DNA from: Campylobacter concisus
GTDB taxonomy: Bacteria > Campylobacterota > Campylobacteria > Campylobacterales > Campylobacteraceae
Direction of reading: 5' to 3'
Length of the DNA: 64,000 nucleotides
Assembly: GCF_003048675.2 (NCBI RefSeq)
Contig: NZ_CP060707.1
Coordinates: 806,001 to 870,000, forward strand
The notes below the pieces were generated by a model that was given only the letters and a program-made list of their open reading frames with translations, searched no databases and was not told the origin of the DNA. How positions within the stretch are numbered: the stretch's first letter is position 1; each line of letters starts with the position of its first letter. Of this stretch, positions 8,727 to 16,580 are shown one piece after another. Made by a program: the position numbers and the translations under genes.

Positions 8727-10184
8727 TTACCTTTTGACATATTCTTTAACTTCATAATATTTTAGAAGTTTGTTTGTTAAATCTTTTATCAACTCGTTAT
8801 TTTTAAGCATCGCAACATTTTGTTGTGTTATTTGCTTATAGTTGTTATTTATATTGTTAGTAAGCAATCTTTGTTCCAAAATATCGTACACTACGGCTTT
8901 GTCATCTAATATAACATAACCTTTTGTGTTGTTAGTGTCAAAAAGTTGAGATACAAAAGCTCTTGTATCGCTCTCATTTAAGCCCGCAATAGAGCCATTT
9001 ACCTCTCTGCTAACAAAGCCAACATCTGTGCCTTTAAAGTTTTGTAGAGTCTCTTTTGCTTTTGCTGTTAAAATTTCTTTTTCTTTTTTACTTTTATAAA
9101 TTTCAAGCACATTAGCTCTTGCTTGTTCAAAGCTCATAGGTTGTGGAGGAGTTATACTTTTTACTCTAGCTATTAAATAGCCATCTTTGTAGATAAATGG
9201 TTTTATAACTTCGCCAACTTTTGCACCCTTTATCTCGTCAAGTGAAAAAGTAGCGTTGTCCTCATTTACGCTTACAAAACCATTAGTTGCAAGTTCAGCT
9301 TTTTTGACAGCGACATACTTTTCTAAAGCGTTAGTTTTGCTTTGTTCTATGTTATAGTCTTTATTAACCTCAGCTTTTACCTCGCTAAAAGGTTTTATCT
9401 TGTCATCAGATCCCTTGTATTTATCTTGGTTTTCATTATAGTAAGACTTTAAAACGCTCTCGTTTGCATCACTTTTTTTTGACTCGACAAAGTATGTATC
9501 TATGCCATAAAGTGTCTTTGTCATATAGTTATTTTTATTTATCTCCCAAAGATCTTTTAGCTCTTTCTCATCTACTTTGATCTCGCTTTGATCGGCATTT
9601 ACTATTTGTACAGCTAATTTATCTTGCATAAAAAAGCTAGCTTCCATCATAGCGATATCTTCTTTGCTTGCAGGTAAATTTAAAATAGTTCTAAGTTTGT
9701 CTAGTAAGATAGTTAGCTTTAGATTATCTTCAAAATCAGTTGGGTTTATCCTGGCTCTTCTTAGCACATCATAGTATAAATTTTTGTCAAAAACGCCGTC
9801 TTTTTGAAATGTTGGATCAACGATTATATATTTTAAAACATCGTCTTTATTTACGCTAAGACCGATGTCGTCTGCAAAATTTAATAGTAAATTTTCTTGA
9901 ATAGCAGCTTGAAGTGCAGCATTTTCTAAACCTAACTCTTCAGCTTTCTCTTGAGTTAGTTTGCCTTCAAATACATTGTTGTAGTACTGATATAACCTAT
10001 CGTATTTTTGTTGCAACTCTTGAACGCTTATATTTCTATGTCCTACTTTGGCTACTGAAGTAGCTCTGTTGCTGTTTAGATCGTATGCGCCCCAGCCGAC
10101 AAAACCAGCACCGACAAAAGCTATCGTGCTTACCCAAATTGTCACGACTAGGTATTTTTTATGTTTTTGCATCCAAGATAACAT
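8727..10184 (-). CDS. PpiD/SurA-type membrane-anchored periplasmic chaperone
   Basis: A 485-residue protein with one N-terminal membrane anchor (VVTIWVSTIAFVGAGFVGWGAY) followed by a SurA-N-like helical domain and a parvulin-like region (GAKVGEVIKPFIYKDGYLIARV). That is the PpiD architecture: inner-membrane anchored, facing the periplasm, helping newly exported proteins fold. The parvulin part is short and may lack isomerase activity, as in several PpiD relatives. It heads the minus-strand operon with ftsA and ftsZ. Confidence 0.85.
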   Translation of the reverse strand: MLSWMQKHKKYLVVTIWVSTIAFVGAGFVGWGAYDLNSNRATSVAKVGHRNISVQELQQKYDRLYQYYNNVFEGKLTQEKAEELGLENAALQAAIQENLLLNFADDIGLSVNKDDVLKYIIVDPTFQKDGVFDKNLYYDVLRRARINPTDFEDNLKLTILLDKLRTILNLPASKEDIAMMEASFFMQDKLAVQIVNADQSEIKVDEKELKDLWEINKNNYMTKTLYGIDTYFVESKKSDANESVLKSYYNENQDKYKGSDDKIKPFSEVKAEVNKDYNIEQSKTNALEKYVAVKKAELATNGFVSVNEDNATFSLDEIKGAKVGEVIKPFIYKDGYLIARVKSITPPQPMSFEQARANVLEIYKSKKEKEILTAKAKETLQNFKGTDVGFVSREVNGSIAGLNESDTRAFVSQLFDTNNTKGYVILDDKAVVYDILEQRLLTNNINNNYKQITQQNVAMLKNNELIKDLTNKLLKYYEVKEYVKR

Positions 10185-10282
10185 TAAGTTCTTCCTTTAA
10201 AATACTAACAAAGCTTGTGCGATATTTTATAGAAATTTGGCTTAAATAAGCTTAAAATGGGGCTTTATAAAAACGTTTCTTG

Positions 10283-10321
10283 CTAAATTTTTACTAACAT
10301 TTTTTATCTTTGTTAGCAAAA
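10283..10321 (-). terminator. Weak hairpin after the aldolase-like gene
   Basis: TTTTGCTAACA can pair with TGTTAGTAAAA (one mismatch) on the minus strand immediately after the stop codon at 10324. It is flanked by A/T tracts. It may separate this gene from the ppiD operon downstream. Confidence 0.35.
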
Positions 10322-10323
10322 AT

Positions 10324-10911
10324 TTAAATGCTAAAATCGCTGTAACCACCAGTAAAATGAAGCAGTTTGCAGCTATTTTCTAACAAAGCTATATCTTTTG
10401 CAAGTAGCTGAGGACTCCTGCTATACGCGTAAACGCCGTATCCTTTGATCACGACAACGTTAGTATTTCTCTCTATCATAGCTCTATAAATTTCTGTCTC
10501 AGCACGCTCATACCAGTCGTCAAACTGCTTTGGATCATAGACTAAAATTTCACTAAATCTAATGCACCCAAAATAGTCTTTTGGCGCTATTTTTTCATGT
10601 TTCATTGCATAAGCTGTCGCATATGGAGGCATGGCGTAGCAGACAAATTTTGCTTCATTTATGTTTTTGTAGATATTTAAGTGTATATCAGCATCCAAAC
10701 TCGCATCATTCCAGCGGTAGTCTTTTTTTGATGAAAGAAGCGTTAGATCGCTATCTTGTAAGTCGTCAAAAATGGCACTTTGCTTGTTGATGATAAATTG
10801 ATTTTTTTCTACTCTTGCAGAGATAGAACCATGAAAAACACCAAAAAAATTCTTTCTAAACATCGAAAGAGATATCTTTTTTATCTCATTTGTTGAGTGC
10901 ATTAAGTCCAT
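10324..10911 (-). CDS. Class II aldolase/adducin-fold protein, probable pseudoenzyme
   Basis: A 195-residue protein with the full fold signature of class II aldolases: an N-terminal FFGVFHGSISARV like the usual GNISAR segment, then IHLNIYK, then PPYATAYAM. The metal-binding histidines are missing: the HxH before PP is replaced by YAM (VCYAMPP) and the late NHG is replaced by KGYG. Zinc-dependent aldol cleavage is therefore unlikely. A structural or binding role, as in adducin, is possible. The ATG at 10911 is preceded by AGGAG. It is monocistronic and divergent from rsmH. Confidence 0.7.
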   Translation of the reverse strand: MDLMHSTNEIKKISLSMFRKNFFGVFHGSISARVEKNQFIINKQSAIFDDLQDSDLTLLSSKKDYRWNDASLDADIHLNIYKNINEAKFVCYAMPPYATAYAMKHEKIAPKDYFGCIRFSEILVYDPKQFDDWYERAETEIYRAMIERNTNVVVIKGYGVYAYSRSPQLLAKDIALLENSCKLLHFTGGYSDFSI

Positions 10912-11037
10912 TTTTTCTCCTATGTTTGGGTGATTATATTTAAGCTATCTTAAAATTTGTGTAAAATTTTATGTAATGATAGCTTTTTAAGTAAAATTTC
11001 GATAAATTTTCACACTAATTTCATTAAAGAGGCAGTG

Positions 11038-11961
11038 TTGCAAAGTCCACATATTAGCGTTTTACTTGACGAAGTTTTATCTTTTTTTAAAGATCTGCGT
11101 GGAAATTTTATAGATTGCACGCTTGGATATGCTGGACACTCTAGTGCCATTTTGTCTCAAAATGAAAATTTAAATTTGATCGCTTGCGACAAAGACATCG
11201 AAGCTATAAATTTCTCGCTCAAAAAACTTGAGCCATTTGGCAGCAGAGTGAAAATTTATAAGAGCAACTTTTCTGAGCTTATTAGCAAACTTAGTGGCGA
11301 TGAAATTTTAAATGTTAGAGGAATTTTAGCCGATATTGGCGTTAGTTCGCTTCAGATAGATAAAGATGATAGGGGCTTTAGCATCGGCTCAAACACTCTT
11401 GATATGCGCATGGATAAAGAGCGAGATTTTAGCGCCTATGATATTGTAAATGACTACTCTTTTGATGAGTTAGTTAGGATTTTTAGGGACTACGGCGAGC
11501 TAAAAAATGCCGCTGGGGTCGCAAACAAGATAATAAATGCTAGAAATTTAGGCAAGATAACAAGTGCAAAAGAGCTTGCAAACATAATAGGCACAGCTCA
11601 GATAAAAGGGCGTGGTGTTAGCCCTGCGATACTGGCGTTTCAGGCGATCAGGATAGAGGTAAATGGCGAGCTAGACGAGCTAACAAATTTGCTTGATAGC
11701 ATAGAAAAAGGTGGTTTTAAGGATTGCTTGGTGGCGATTATTACATTTCACTCGCTTGAAGATAGGATCGTAAAAGAGCGCTTCAAAAAGTGGGCAAATA
11801 GCTGTATCTGCCCGCCTGGAATCTACCGATGTGAGTGCGGAAATAACCACGAACTGGGCGAAATTTTAACCAAAAAGCCACTAACAGCGAGCCAAAGCGA
11901 GCTATCGCAAAACTCACGAAGCAAGAGCGCAAAACTGCGTGTTTTTAAGATAAAAGGATAA
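11038..11961 (+). CDS. rsmH: 16S rRNA (cytosine-1402 N4)-methyltransferase RsmH
   Basis: SAM-dependent methylation of C1402 in the ribosomal decoding site. Motifs: HISVLLDEVL at the N-terminus, DCTLGYAGHS (SAM site), DIGVSSLQID, RMDKE, IITFHSLEDRIVK and a C-terminal SKSAKLR. An ATG at 10957 opens the frame, but the conserved protein starts only at residue 28. The TTG at 11038, five bases after an AAAGAGG site, gives a normal length of about 307 residues and is preferred. As in many bacteria it precedes an ftsL-like gene. Confidence 0.95.
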   Translation: MQSPHISVLLDEVLSFFKDLRGNFIDCTLGYAGHSSAILSQNENLNLIACDKDIEAINFSLKKLEPFGSRVKIYKSNFSELISKLSGDEILNVRGILADIGVSSLQIDKDDRGFSIGSNTLDMRMDKERDFSAYDIVNDYSFDELVRIFRDYGELKNAAGVANKIINARNLGKITSAKELANIIGTAQIKGRGVSPAILAFQAIRIEVNGELDELTNLLDSIEKGGFKDCLVAIITFHSLEDRIVKERFKKWANSCICPPGIYRCECGNNHELGEILTKKPLTASQSELSQNSRSKSAKLRVFKIKG

Positions 11962-11963
11962 AG

Positions 11964-12257
11964 ATGCAAGAAAAAGAAGAGCTGCTAACACTTCACGACG
12001 AGGAGCAAAAACGTGAGGTAAATTTAAGCTTTAAGACGCTAGTGATGGTCTATCTGGCGGTTTTTATAGCGCTGGCTCTATTTTTGCCAAAAATTTACAT
12101 AGCAAATCAAATTTATTATATAAGTAGAGATATCGCCGATATCAGCGGCAAACGAGATATGCTTCTTGAGGAAAACAGGGCTCTTAGTATAAAGCTTGAA
12201 AATTTGCGTTATAAAAATCAAATTTTAAACAATATGCAAGAGCGCCAATGGAAATAA
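11964..12257 (+). CDS. ftsL: FtsL-like bitopic division protein
   Basis: A 97-residue protein with a charged cytoplasmic tail of about 25 residues, one transmembrane helix (LVMVYLAVFIALALFL) and a short periplasmic coiled coil (IADISGKRDMLLEENRALS). Sequence similarity to FtsL is weak in all bacteria; the call rests on size, topology and its place two bases after rsmH. FtsL would bridge FtsQ/FtsB and FtsI/FtsW. A FtsB-like protein is the alternative. Its 3' end overlaps the next gene by 10 bp. Confidence 0.65.
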   Translation: MQEKEELLTLHDEEQKREVNLSFKTLVMVYLAVFIALALFLPKIYIANQIYYISRDIADISGKRDMLLEENRALSIKLENLRYKNQILNNMQERQWK

Positions 12258-14197
12258 TTAAGAAATTTAAAAGCTTTATCCACTACTACGACCCTGCAAA
12301 TTTTCAGCTCATCTACTCGCTAAAGGCTGCCACGACCATCGCCTTTAACTGCTTTTTGTGCTTTTACTTCTTTCATCTAAGCGGCGCCATCATGGCTATA
12401 AATATCACGATGGGCATCTTCTTTCTTGGCGAGCTTGAGTGCAAAGATAGGAGCAAATTTGCCTTTTTGCTTCTTTACATCGTGCTTTCTTGCGCTTTTA
12501 TGCCCTTTGTTGATCCATTTATTAGCCTTGGCGTTTGGCTCTCGCTTATCGTATTTGTCTGGATATTTGTGGTAGGTATTAGCCAAATTTATAGCTCAAA
12601 TTTAAACAAAATTTTGCTTGCCGTAAATGCAACAGGGCTAGTTGCTTTTGTGACAAAGGCCGCAGTTGGGCTAAATGTGATTGAAAGCATCGGCGGTCTG
12701 GTGCTCGCTGGCGTGCTAAGCATCATCATAAAATTTGAAAACTTTGGCAAATACGGCAAATTTACTAAAAAGAGCATCAGCTTCTTGTTAGATAACGCCA
12801 TCTTGTCGAGCAAGGCGCTTGGCACGAGCCATTTTTACGCAAGTATCGCAGATTTGATGAGTTTGATTGACAAATCAAAAGAAATTTTTGCAAACAAAAG
12901 CCTAAAGATAAAAGATGTTAAGCTAGTTAGAAATCAAGCCAAGGCGCTATTTTATTTTTATAAAGTTGAAGAGATCGCTCTTTTGCTTCGAACATTAGGT
13001 GCTTCGTTTGAAAGGATCGATGACAAAGCGCTTTTAAATGAGGTAAAAAATGAGATCGCTTACAACCTTTTTGAGCTTAAAAAAATTTTCAAAAATCAAA
13101 CTCCAAAGCTAAAATTTGAAGCGCTAAATTTAGCCAAAAACTCAAATTTTAAAATTTTTGCGAGCTCGCTTGGCGTGCTATATGATAAATTTTTACTTAT
13201 AAAAGAGGGCGGCGAGGATAAGCTCTCGTTTAATAACACAAAAAAGATCACGCTAAAAGAGGCGTTTAAAAAGATAAATTTAAAAAATGAAGTATTAAAA
13301 GAGTCTTTAAGGCTTGCCATTTGTATGTCGCTAGCCATTTTTATAGCGCAAGCTTTGCATATAAATCATGGAATTTGGATCGCCATAGCTGTGATGAGCC
13401 TAAACAAAAGCGACGAAGATGCTTTAAAAAATGCAGGCAGAGATAGCCTTCTTGGTGGAGTTATCGGCTTTTTTATCTCTCTTGTTTTCGTGAAATTTAT
13501 GGGTGAATCATACGCATTTTACGCGGTTGTCTTTATCGGTATGTTTTTGGTTTATTACCTTAAAGCCTATAAACAAATCGTCTTTGCAACGGCTTTTATG
13601 TTTGAATTTACATCCATTTTTTCGCTTATAAAAAGAGACTTTTTAGCCCTTATGGTTGATAGACTGCTTGACGTGGCGGCTGGCTTTGTGATAGTTTTTG
13701 CCGCATATTTGCTAACTAGAAAAAATGACTATACTAAGGTAAAAGATAGCTTAAGTGATGTCTTGATAGGTTTTAGAAATTTAGTGCAAATTTCTCTAAA
13801 TGAGTCAAACAAAGATGCTTTTAGCATGGATGAAAAAGAGATTTTAGGCTCGCTAAATGAGCTAAACTACGCTATAAAAGTTAGTAAAAATTTAGACGAT
13901 GATAATATAAAAAATGCAAAATTTATAGCTAGCAAGCTTGATGATATAAATAGCGACCTGATTAAGCTTAGAAATTATCTAAATTTAGATGAGCTAAAAG
14001 AGAAAAACGCCTTGCAAAATGATGTAAAAATCATCTCAGATAGATTTTTGATGCTAGATAAAAAGATCAAAAAACTTCCATATTATTTCATAAGTGAGAT
14101 AGAAACGAAACTGCTTTGCAAAGACGAAAACGCTAAAAAGCTAATTTTACGAGTTGCTTTAGGGCAAAATGAAATTTACTCAGCGCTCTCTTTTTGA
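12248..14197 (+). CDS. FUSC-family (YccS/AaeB-like) inner-membrane transporter
   Basis: A 649-residue protein with duplicated architecture. One block of about six transmembrane helices lies at residues 20-160, then a cytoplasmic helical region. A second membrane block lies at about 350-500 (SLRLAICMSLAIFIAQALHI to GFVIVFAAYLLTRK) and a helical C-terminal domain follows. This is the fusaric acid resistance / aromatic acid exporter superfamily; the substrate cannot be read from sequence. It starts inside the ftsL-like gene and overlaps the convergent downstream gene by 22 bp. Confidence 0.85.
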   Translation: MEIIKKFKSFIHYYDPANFQLIYSLKAATTIAFNCFLCFYFFHLSGAIMAINITMGIFFLGELECKDRSKFAFLLLYIVLSCAFMPFVDPFISLGVWLSLIVFVWIFVVGISQIYSSNLNKILLAVNATGLVAFVTKAAVGLNVIESIGGLVLAGVLSIIIKFENFGKYGKFTKKSISFLLDNAILSSKALGTSHFYASIADLMSLIDKSKEIFANKSLKIKDVKLVRNQAKALFYFYKVEEIALLLRTLGASFERIDDKALLNEVKNEIAYNLFELKKIFKNQTPKLKFEALNLAKNSNFKIFASSLGVLYDKFLLIKEGGEDKLSFNNTKKITLKEAFKKINLKNEVLKESLRLAICMSLAIFIAQALHINHGIWIAIAVMSLNKSDEDALKNAGRDSLLGGVIGFFISLVFVKFMGESYAFYAVVFIGMFLVYYLKAYKQIVFATAFMFEFTSIFSLIKRDFLALMVDRLLDVAAGFVIVFAAYLLTRKNDYTKVKDSLSDVLIGFRNLVQISLNESNKDAFSMDEKEILGSLNELNYAIKVSKNLDDDNIKNAKFIASKLDDINSDLIKLRNYLNLDELKEKNALQNDVKIISDRFLMLDKKIKKLPYYFISEIETKLLCKDENAKKLILRVALGQNEIYSALSF

Positions 14198-14682
14198 GAG
14201 ATTAGCTTTTCATATATATATTGTTCTAAATCTTTTTTTGAAACGTCATTTTTAAGAGCAGTGTTGTAAATTTCTTCAACTTTGCTTGAATACTTTTCAT
14301 ATCCAAAATATGGAAAATGCACGCTCCAAGCCTTTTTTATGAGCTCCAAACTTATCTCTCTTCTTGCCCAAACCTTAAACATGTCAAAGCCGATAAAAAC
14401 AGCTGAAGTGACGATAGTGGTTGCAATTATTGAGATGTGAGCGTCAGTATTTGCTAAAAAGTGGTGCGTGATGATGAGAAGCGGAAATAAGACAACAAAA
14501 CATATGAGTGCGTAAATTTGGTAGAGCTTCACGTGGTTAAATCTAAAATTTAGCTTTGCGCCATCAACTAGCATACCTTCGTTAAAAAGGGCATTTGCTT
14601 CAAGTAAATCTCTAAATAAAACTGGCTGTTTTGATACGAAAAAAACGTTTTTAATGATAGTGTTTCTTAAATTTTCTTTCAT
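14176..14682 (-). CDS. Hypothetical membrane protein with two transmembrane helices
   Basis: A 168-residue protein: about 50 cytoplasmic-type residues, two adjacent transmembrane helices (YALICFVVLFPLLIITHHFL and IIATTIVTSAVFIGFDMF), then a charged helical tail. I recognise no family. It converges on, and overlaps, the end of the FUSC gene. It is divergent from the D-amino acid transaminase gene, with which it shares a symmetrical promoter region. Confidence 0.6.
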   Translation of the reverse strand: MKENLRNTIIKNVFFVSKQPVLFRDLLEANALFNEGMLVDGAKLNFRFNHVKLYQIYALICFVVLFPLLIITHHFLANTDAHISIIATTIVTSAVFIGFDMFKVWARREISLELIKKAWSVHFPYFGYEKYSSKVEEIYNTALKNDVSKKDLEQYIYEKLISQKESAE

Positions 14683-14717
14683 TTTTTATAGACTTTTTAC
14701 CTTAAAAATTTCAGCTC

Positions 14718-14761
14718 ATTGTATCTAAAAATCTATAAATTCAAACAAAATTAGATACAAT
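14718..14761. promoter_or_regulatory. Symmetrical divergent promoters
   Basis: An 11-bp perfect inverted repeat: ATTGTATCTAA at 14718-14728 and TTAGATACAAT at 14751-14761. Each arm read outward ends in TACAAT, a plausible -10 box, for the minus-strand gene starting at 14682 and for the gene starting at 14787. The repeat could be two identical core promoters or a shared operator. Confidence 0.5.
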
Positions 14762-14786
14762 TTGCGCAAAATTTAAGGAGCTAAAA

Positions 14787-15653
14787 ATGGCAGATAAAGC
14801 TTTAGAAACGGTCTTTTTAAATGGCGAGTTTTTGCCAAAAGATGAGGCAAAAGTCAGTGCGTTTGATAGAGGATTTATATTTGGCGATGGAATTTACGAA
14901 GTCGTGCCTGTGATAAACTCAAAAATGGTCGATAAAGATGGCTTTTGGGCGAGGTTTGAGAGAAGCTTAAACGAGATAGATATAAGCCTGCCTTACGAAA
15001 AAGATAAATTTGAAGCGATATTAAATGAGATGATCGCCAAAAACGCCTTAAAAGAGGGTGGAATTTACATGCAAGTAACAAGAGGCGTGGCGTTTAGAAA
15101 TTTCTATTTTATGGAAAATTTAACCCCAAGTGTCTTTATCTTTTGCTATGAGAGTGAAATTTTAAACAATCCAGCTGCAAAAACTGGCATAAAAGTGGTA
15201 AGCGTCGAGGACATCAGGTGGAAGAGGCGCGACATAAAGTCGATCTCGCTTCTAGCTCAGTGCTACGCTAAAAACGAGGCTCACAAAAATGGCGCGGACG
15301 AGGGCTTTATGGTCGAAAACGGCTTTGTCACAGAGGGCTGTAGCTCGAGCGCTTTTATCATCAAGAATAAAACCCTCATCACCAAGCCACTTTCAAATGA
15401 AATTTTGCCAGGCATTCGCCGTATGAGGCTCTTAAGGATCGCTAAAGATATCGGCCTAAAGATAGAGGAGCGTAAATTTAGCATGGACGAGGTTTATAGT
15501 GCTGATGAAGTCTTTATCTCGGCTGCTACGCTCATACTTTTGCCAGTGGTTTACGCCGATGGCAAGGCGATAAACGGCGCAAAAGTGGGCGAAATTTCAA
15601 GCAAACTTCGTGAAATTTATGCTAGCGAGCTTTTAAAAGAAGCTGGACTTTGA
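14787..15653 (+). CDS. dat: D-amino acid (D-alanine) aminotransferase
   Basis: PLP-dependent class IV aminotransferase of 288 residues, the usual D-alanine transaminase size. It shows FDRGFIFGDGIYEVV at the N-terminus, the PLP lysine at about residue 151 in RDIKSISLL, and VTEGCSSSAFII before the cofactor phosphate-binding region. It would interconvert D-Ala and D-Glu for peptidoglycan; branched-chain or aminodeoxychorismate activities are possible alternatives in this fold. The ATG follows AAGGAG. Its end overlaps the next gene by 4 bp. Confidence 0.85.
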   Translation: MADKALETVFLNGEFLPKDEAKVSAFDRGFIFGDGIYEVVPVINSKMVDKDGFWARFERSLNEIDISLPYEKDKFEAILNEMIAKNALKEGGIYMQVTRGVAFRNFYFMENLTPSVFIFCYESEILNNPAAKTGIKVVSVEDIRWKRRDIKSISLLAQCYAKNEAHKNGADEGFMVENGFVTEGCSSSAFIIKNKTLITKPLSNEILPGIRRMRLLRIAKDIGLKIEERKFSMDEVYSADEVFISAATLILLPVVYADGKAINGAKVGEISSKLREIYASELLKEAGL

Positions 15654-16093
15654 GAGAAAAGCTCTTAATAAGCGCTTGTCTTGCTGGCATAAACTGCAAA
15701 TTTAATGGCGAAAACAACCTTTTGTGTAGTGGCATTTTGGATGAAATTTCAAAAAAATATCATCTGCTTTTTGTCTGCCCAGAGGTTTTTGGAGGACTTA
15801 GCACGCCAAGAGAGCCAGCTGAGATGAAAGATGGGCTTGTTGTCACAAAAACCGCCAAAGATGTGAGCGAAAATTTCATCAATGGAGCTAAAATTTGCCT
15901 AAAGATAGCTAAGCTAAATGGCTGCAAAAAGGCTGTTTTAAAAGCTAGAAGCCCAAGCTGTGGGAGCGGGCAAATTTATGATGGAAGCTTCACTAAAAAG
16001 CTAATCTTTGGCGACGGCGTAGCGGCAAAGCTGCTAAAAGAAAATGAAATTTTAGTTTTTAGCGAAGATGAGATAGGGCGGCTTGATGTTTGA
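15650..16093 (+). CDS. DUF523 family protein
   Basis: A 147-residue protein with the DUF523 pattern: LLISACLAGINCKFNGE at the N-terminus, the central CPEVFGGLSTPREPAE and KARSPSCGSGQIYDG. The conserved cysteines suggest binding of a metal or cluster, but no activity is established. The start is a TTG overlapping the transaminase stop codon. The stop overlaps the start of the next gene, so the three are translationally coupled. Confidence 0.85.
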   Translation: MREKLLISACLAGINCKFNGENNLLCSGILDEISKKYHLLFVCPEVFGGLSTPREPAEMKDGLVVTKTAKDVSENFINGAKICLKIAKLNGCKKAVLKARSPSCGSGQIYDGSFTKKLIFGDGVAAKLLKENEILVFSEDEIGRLDV

Positions 16094-16580
16094 GAGACTA
16101 AAAGAGAACATCTGGCTCGAGGTCATCTTTAAATACATCATCTTGCTGCTACTTTTTGTCTGCGTGGTGGGGCTTTTTGTAAGCGGCGTGATCTTTTTAA
16201 AGGGAGAGATGAGCGAAATTTCGCTAAATTTGCACATTTTCTTTGGCTTTAGCTTGGTTGTTTTAACTATCATTCACAGCTACGTCAAGAAGAAAAAACT
16301 AAAAAAGCTAAGCCTTGAGTTTAAAAATATCTTAAAGCACAAGCCAGTTCAGATGGACTGCAACACGACAAGGTTTTTAAACGCGCTAAATGATGTCAAA
16401 GTGGGCGAGCTTTCAAAGAAATTTGGTTCAGACATTGTAGAAATTTTAAGATCAAACGATATAAAGGTCAAGGATCAAAACGAGACGATGAAGCAAATTT
16501 GCAAAAACAACGATGAAAAGATGTTTTATATCTTTGTTTTGATCGTCGAAGCTATATTTAAGGATAAGGAAGAAATTTGA
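16086..16580 (+). CDS. Hypothetical membrane protein
   Basis: A protein of about 164 residues with two transmembrane helices (YIILLLLFVCVVGLFVSGVIF and LNLHIFFGFSLVVLTIIHSY) and a cytoplasmic helical domain of about 100 residues. Histidines occur within the second helix. I recognise no family. The ATG at 16086 overlaps the end of the DUF523 gene; a TTG one codon earlier is possible. Its stop overlaps the following lipoprotein gene. Confidence 0.65.
   Translation: MFERLKENIWLEVIFKYIILLLLFVCVVGLFVSGVIFLKGEMSEISLNLHIFFGFSLVVLTIIHSYVKKKKLKKLSLEFKNILKHKPVQMDCNTTRFLNALNDVKVGELSKKFGSDIVEILRSNDIKVKDQNETMKQICKNNDEKMFYIFVLIVEAIFKDKEEI

Noticed and set aside
10957..11037. Upstream ATG for rsmH.
   Set aside because: The extra 27 residues are not part of the RsmH family; TTG at 11038 with AAAGAGG fits the conserved N-terminus.
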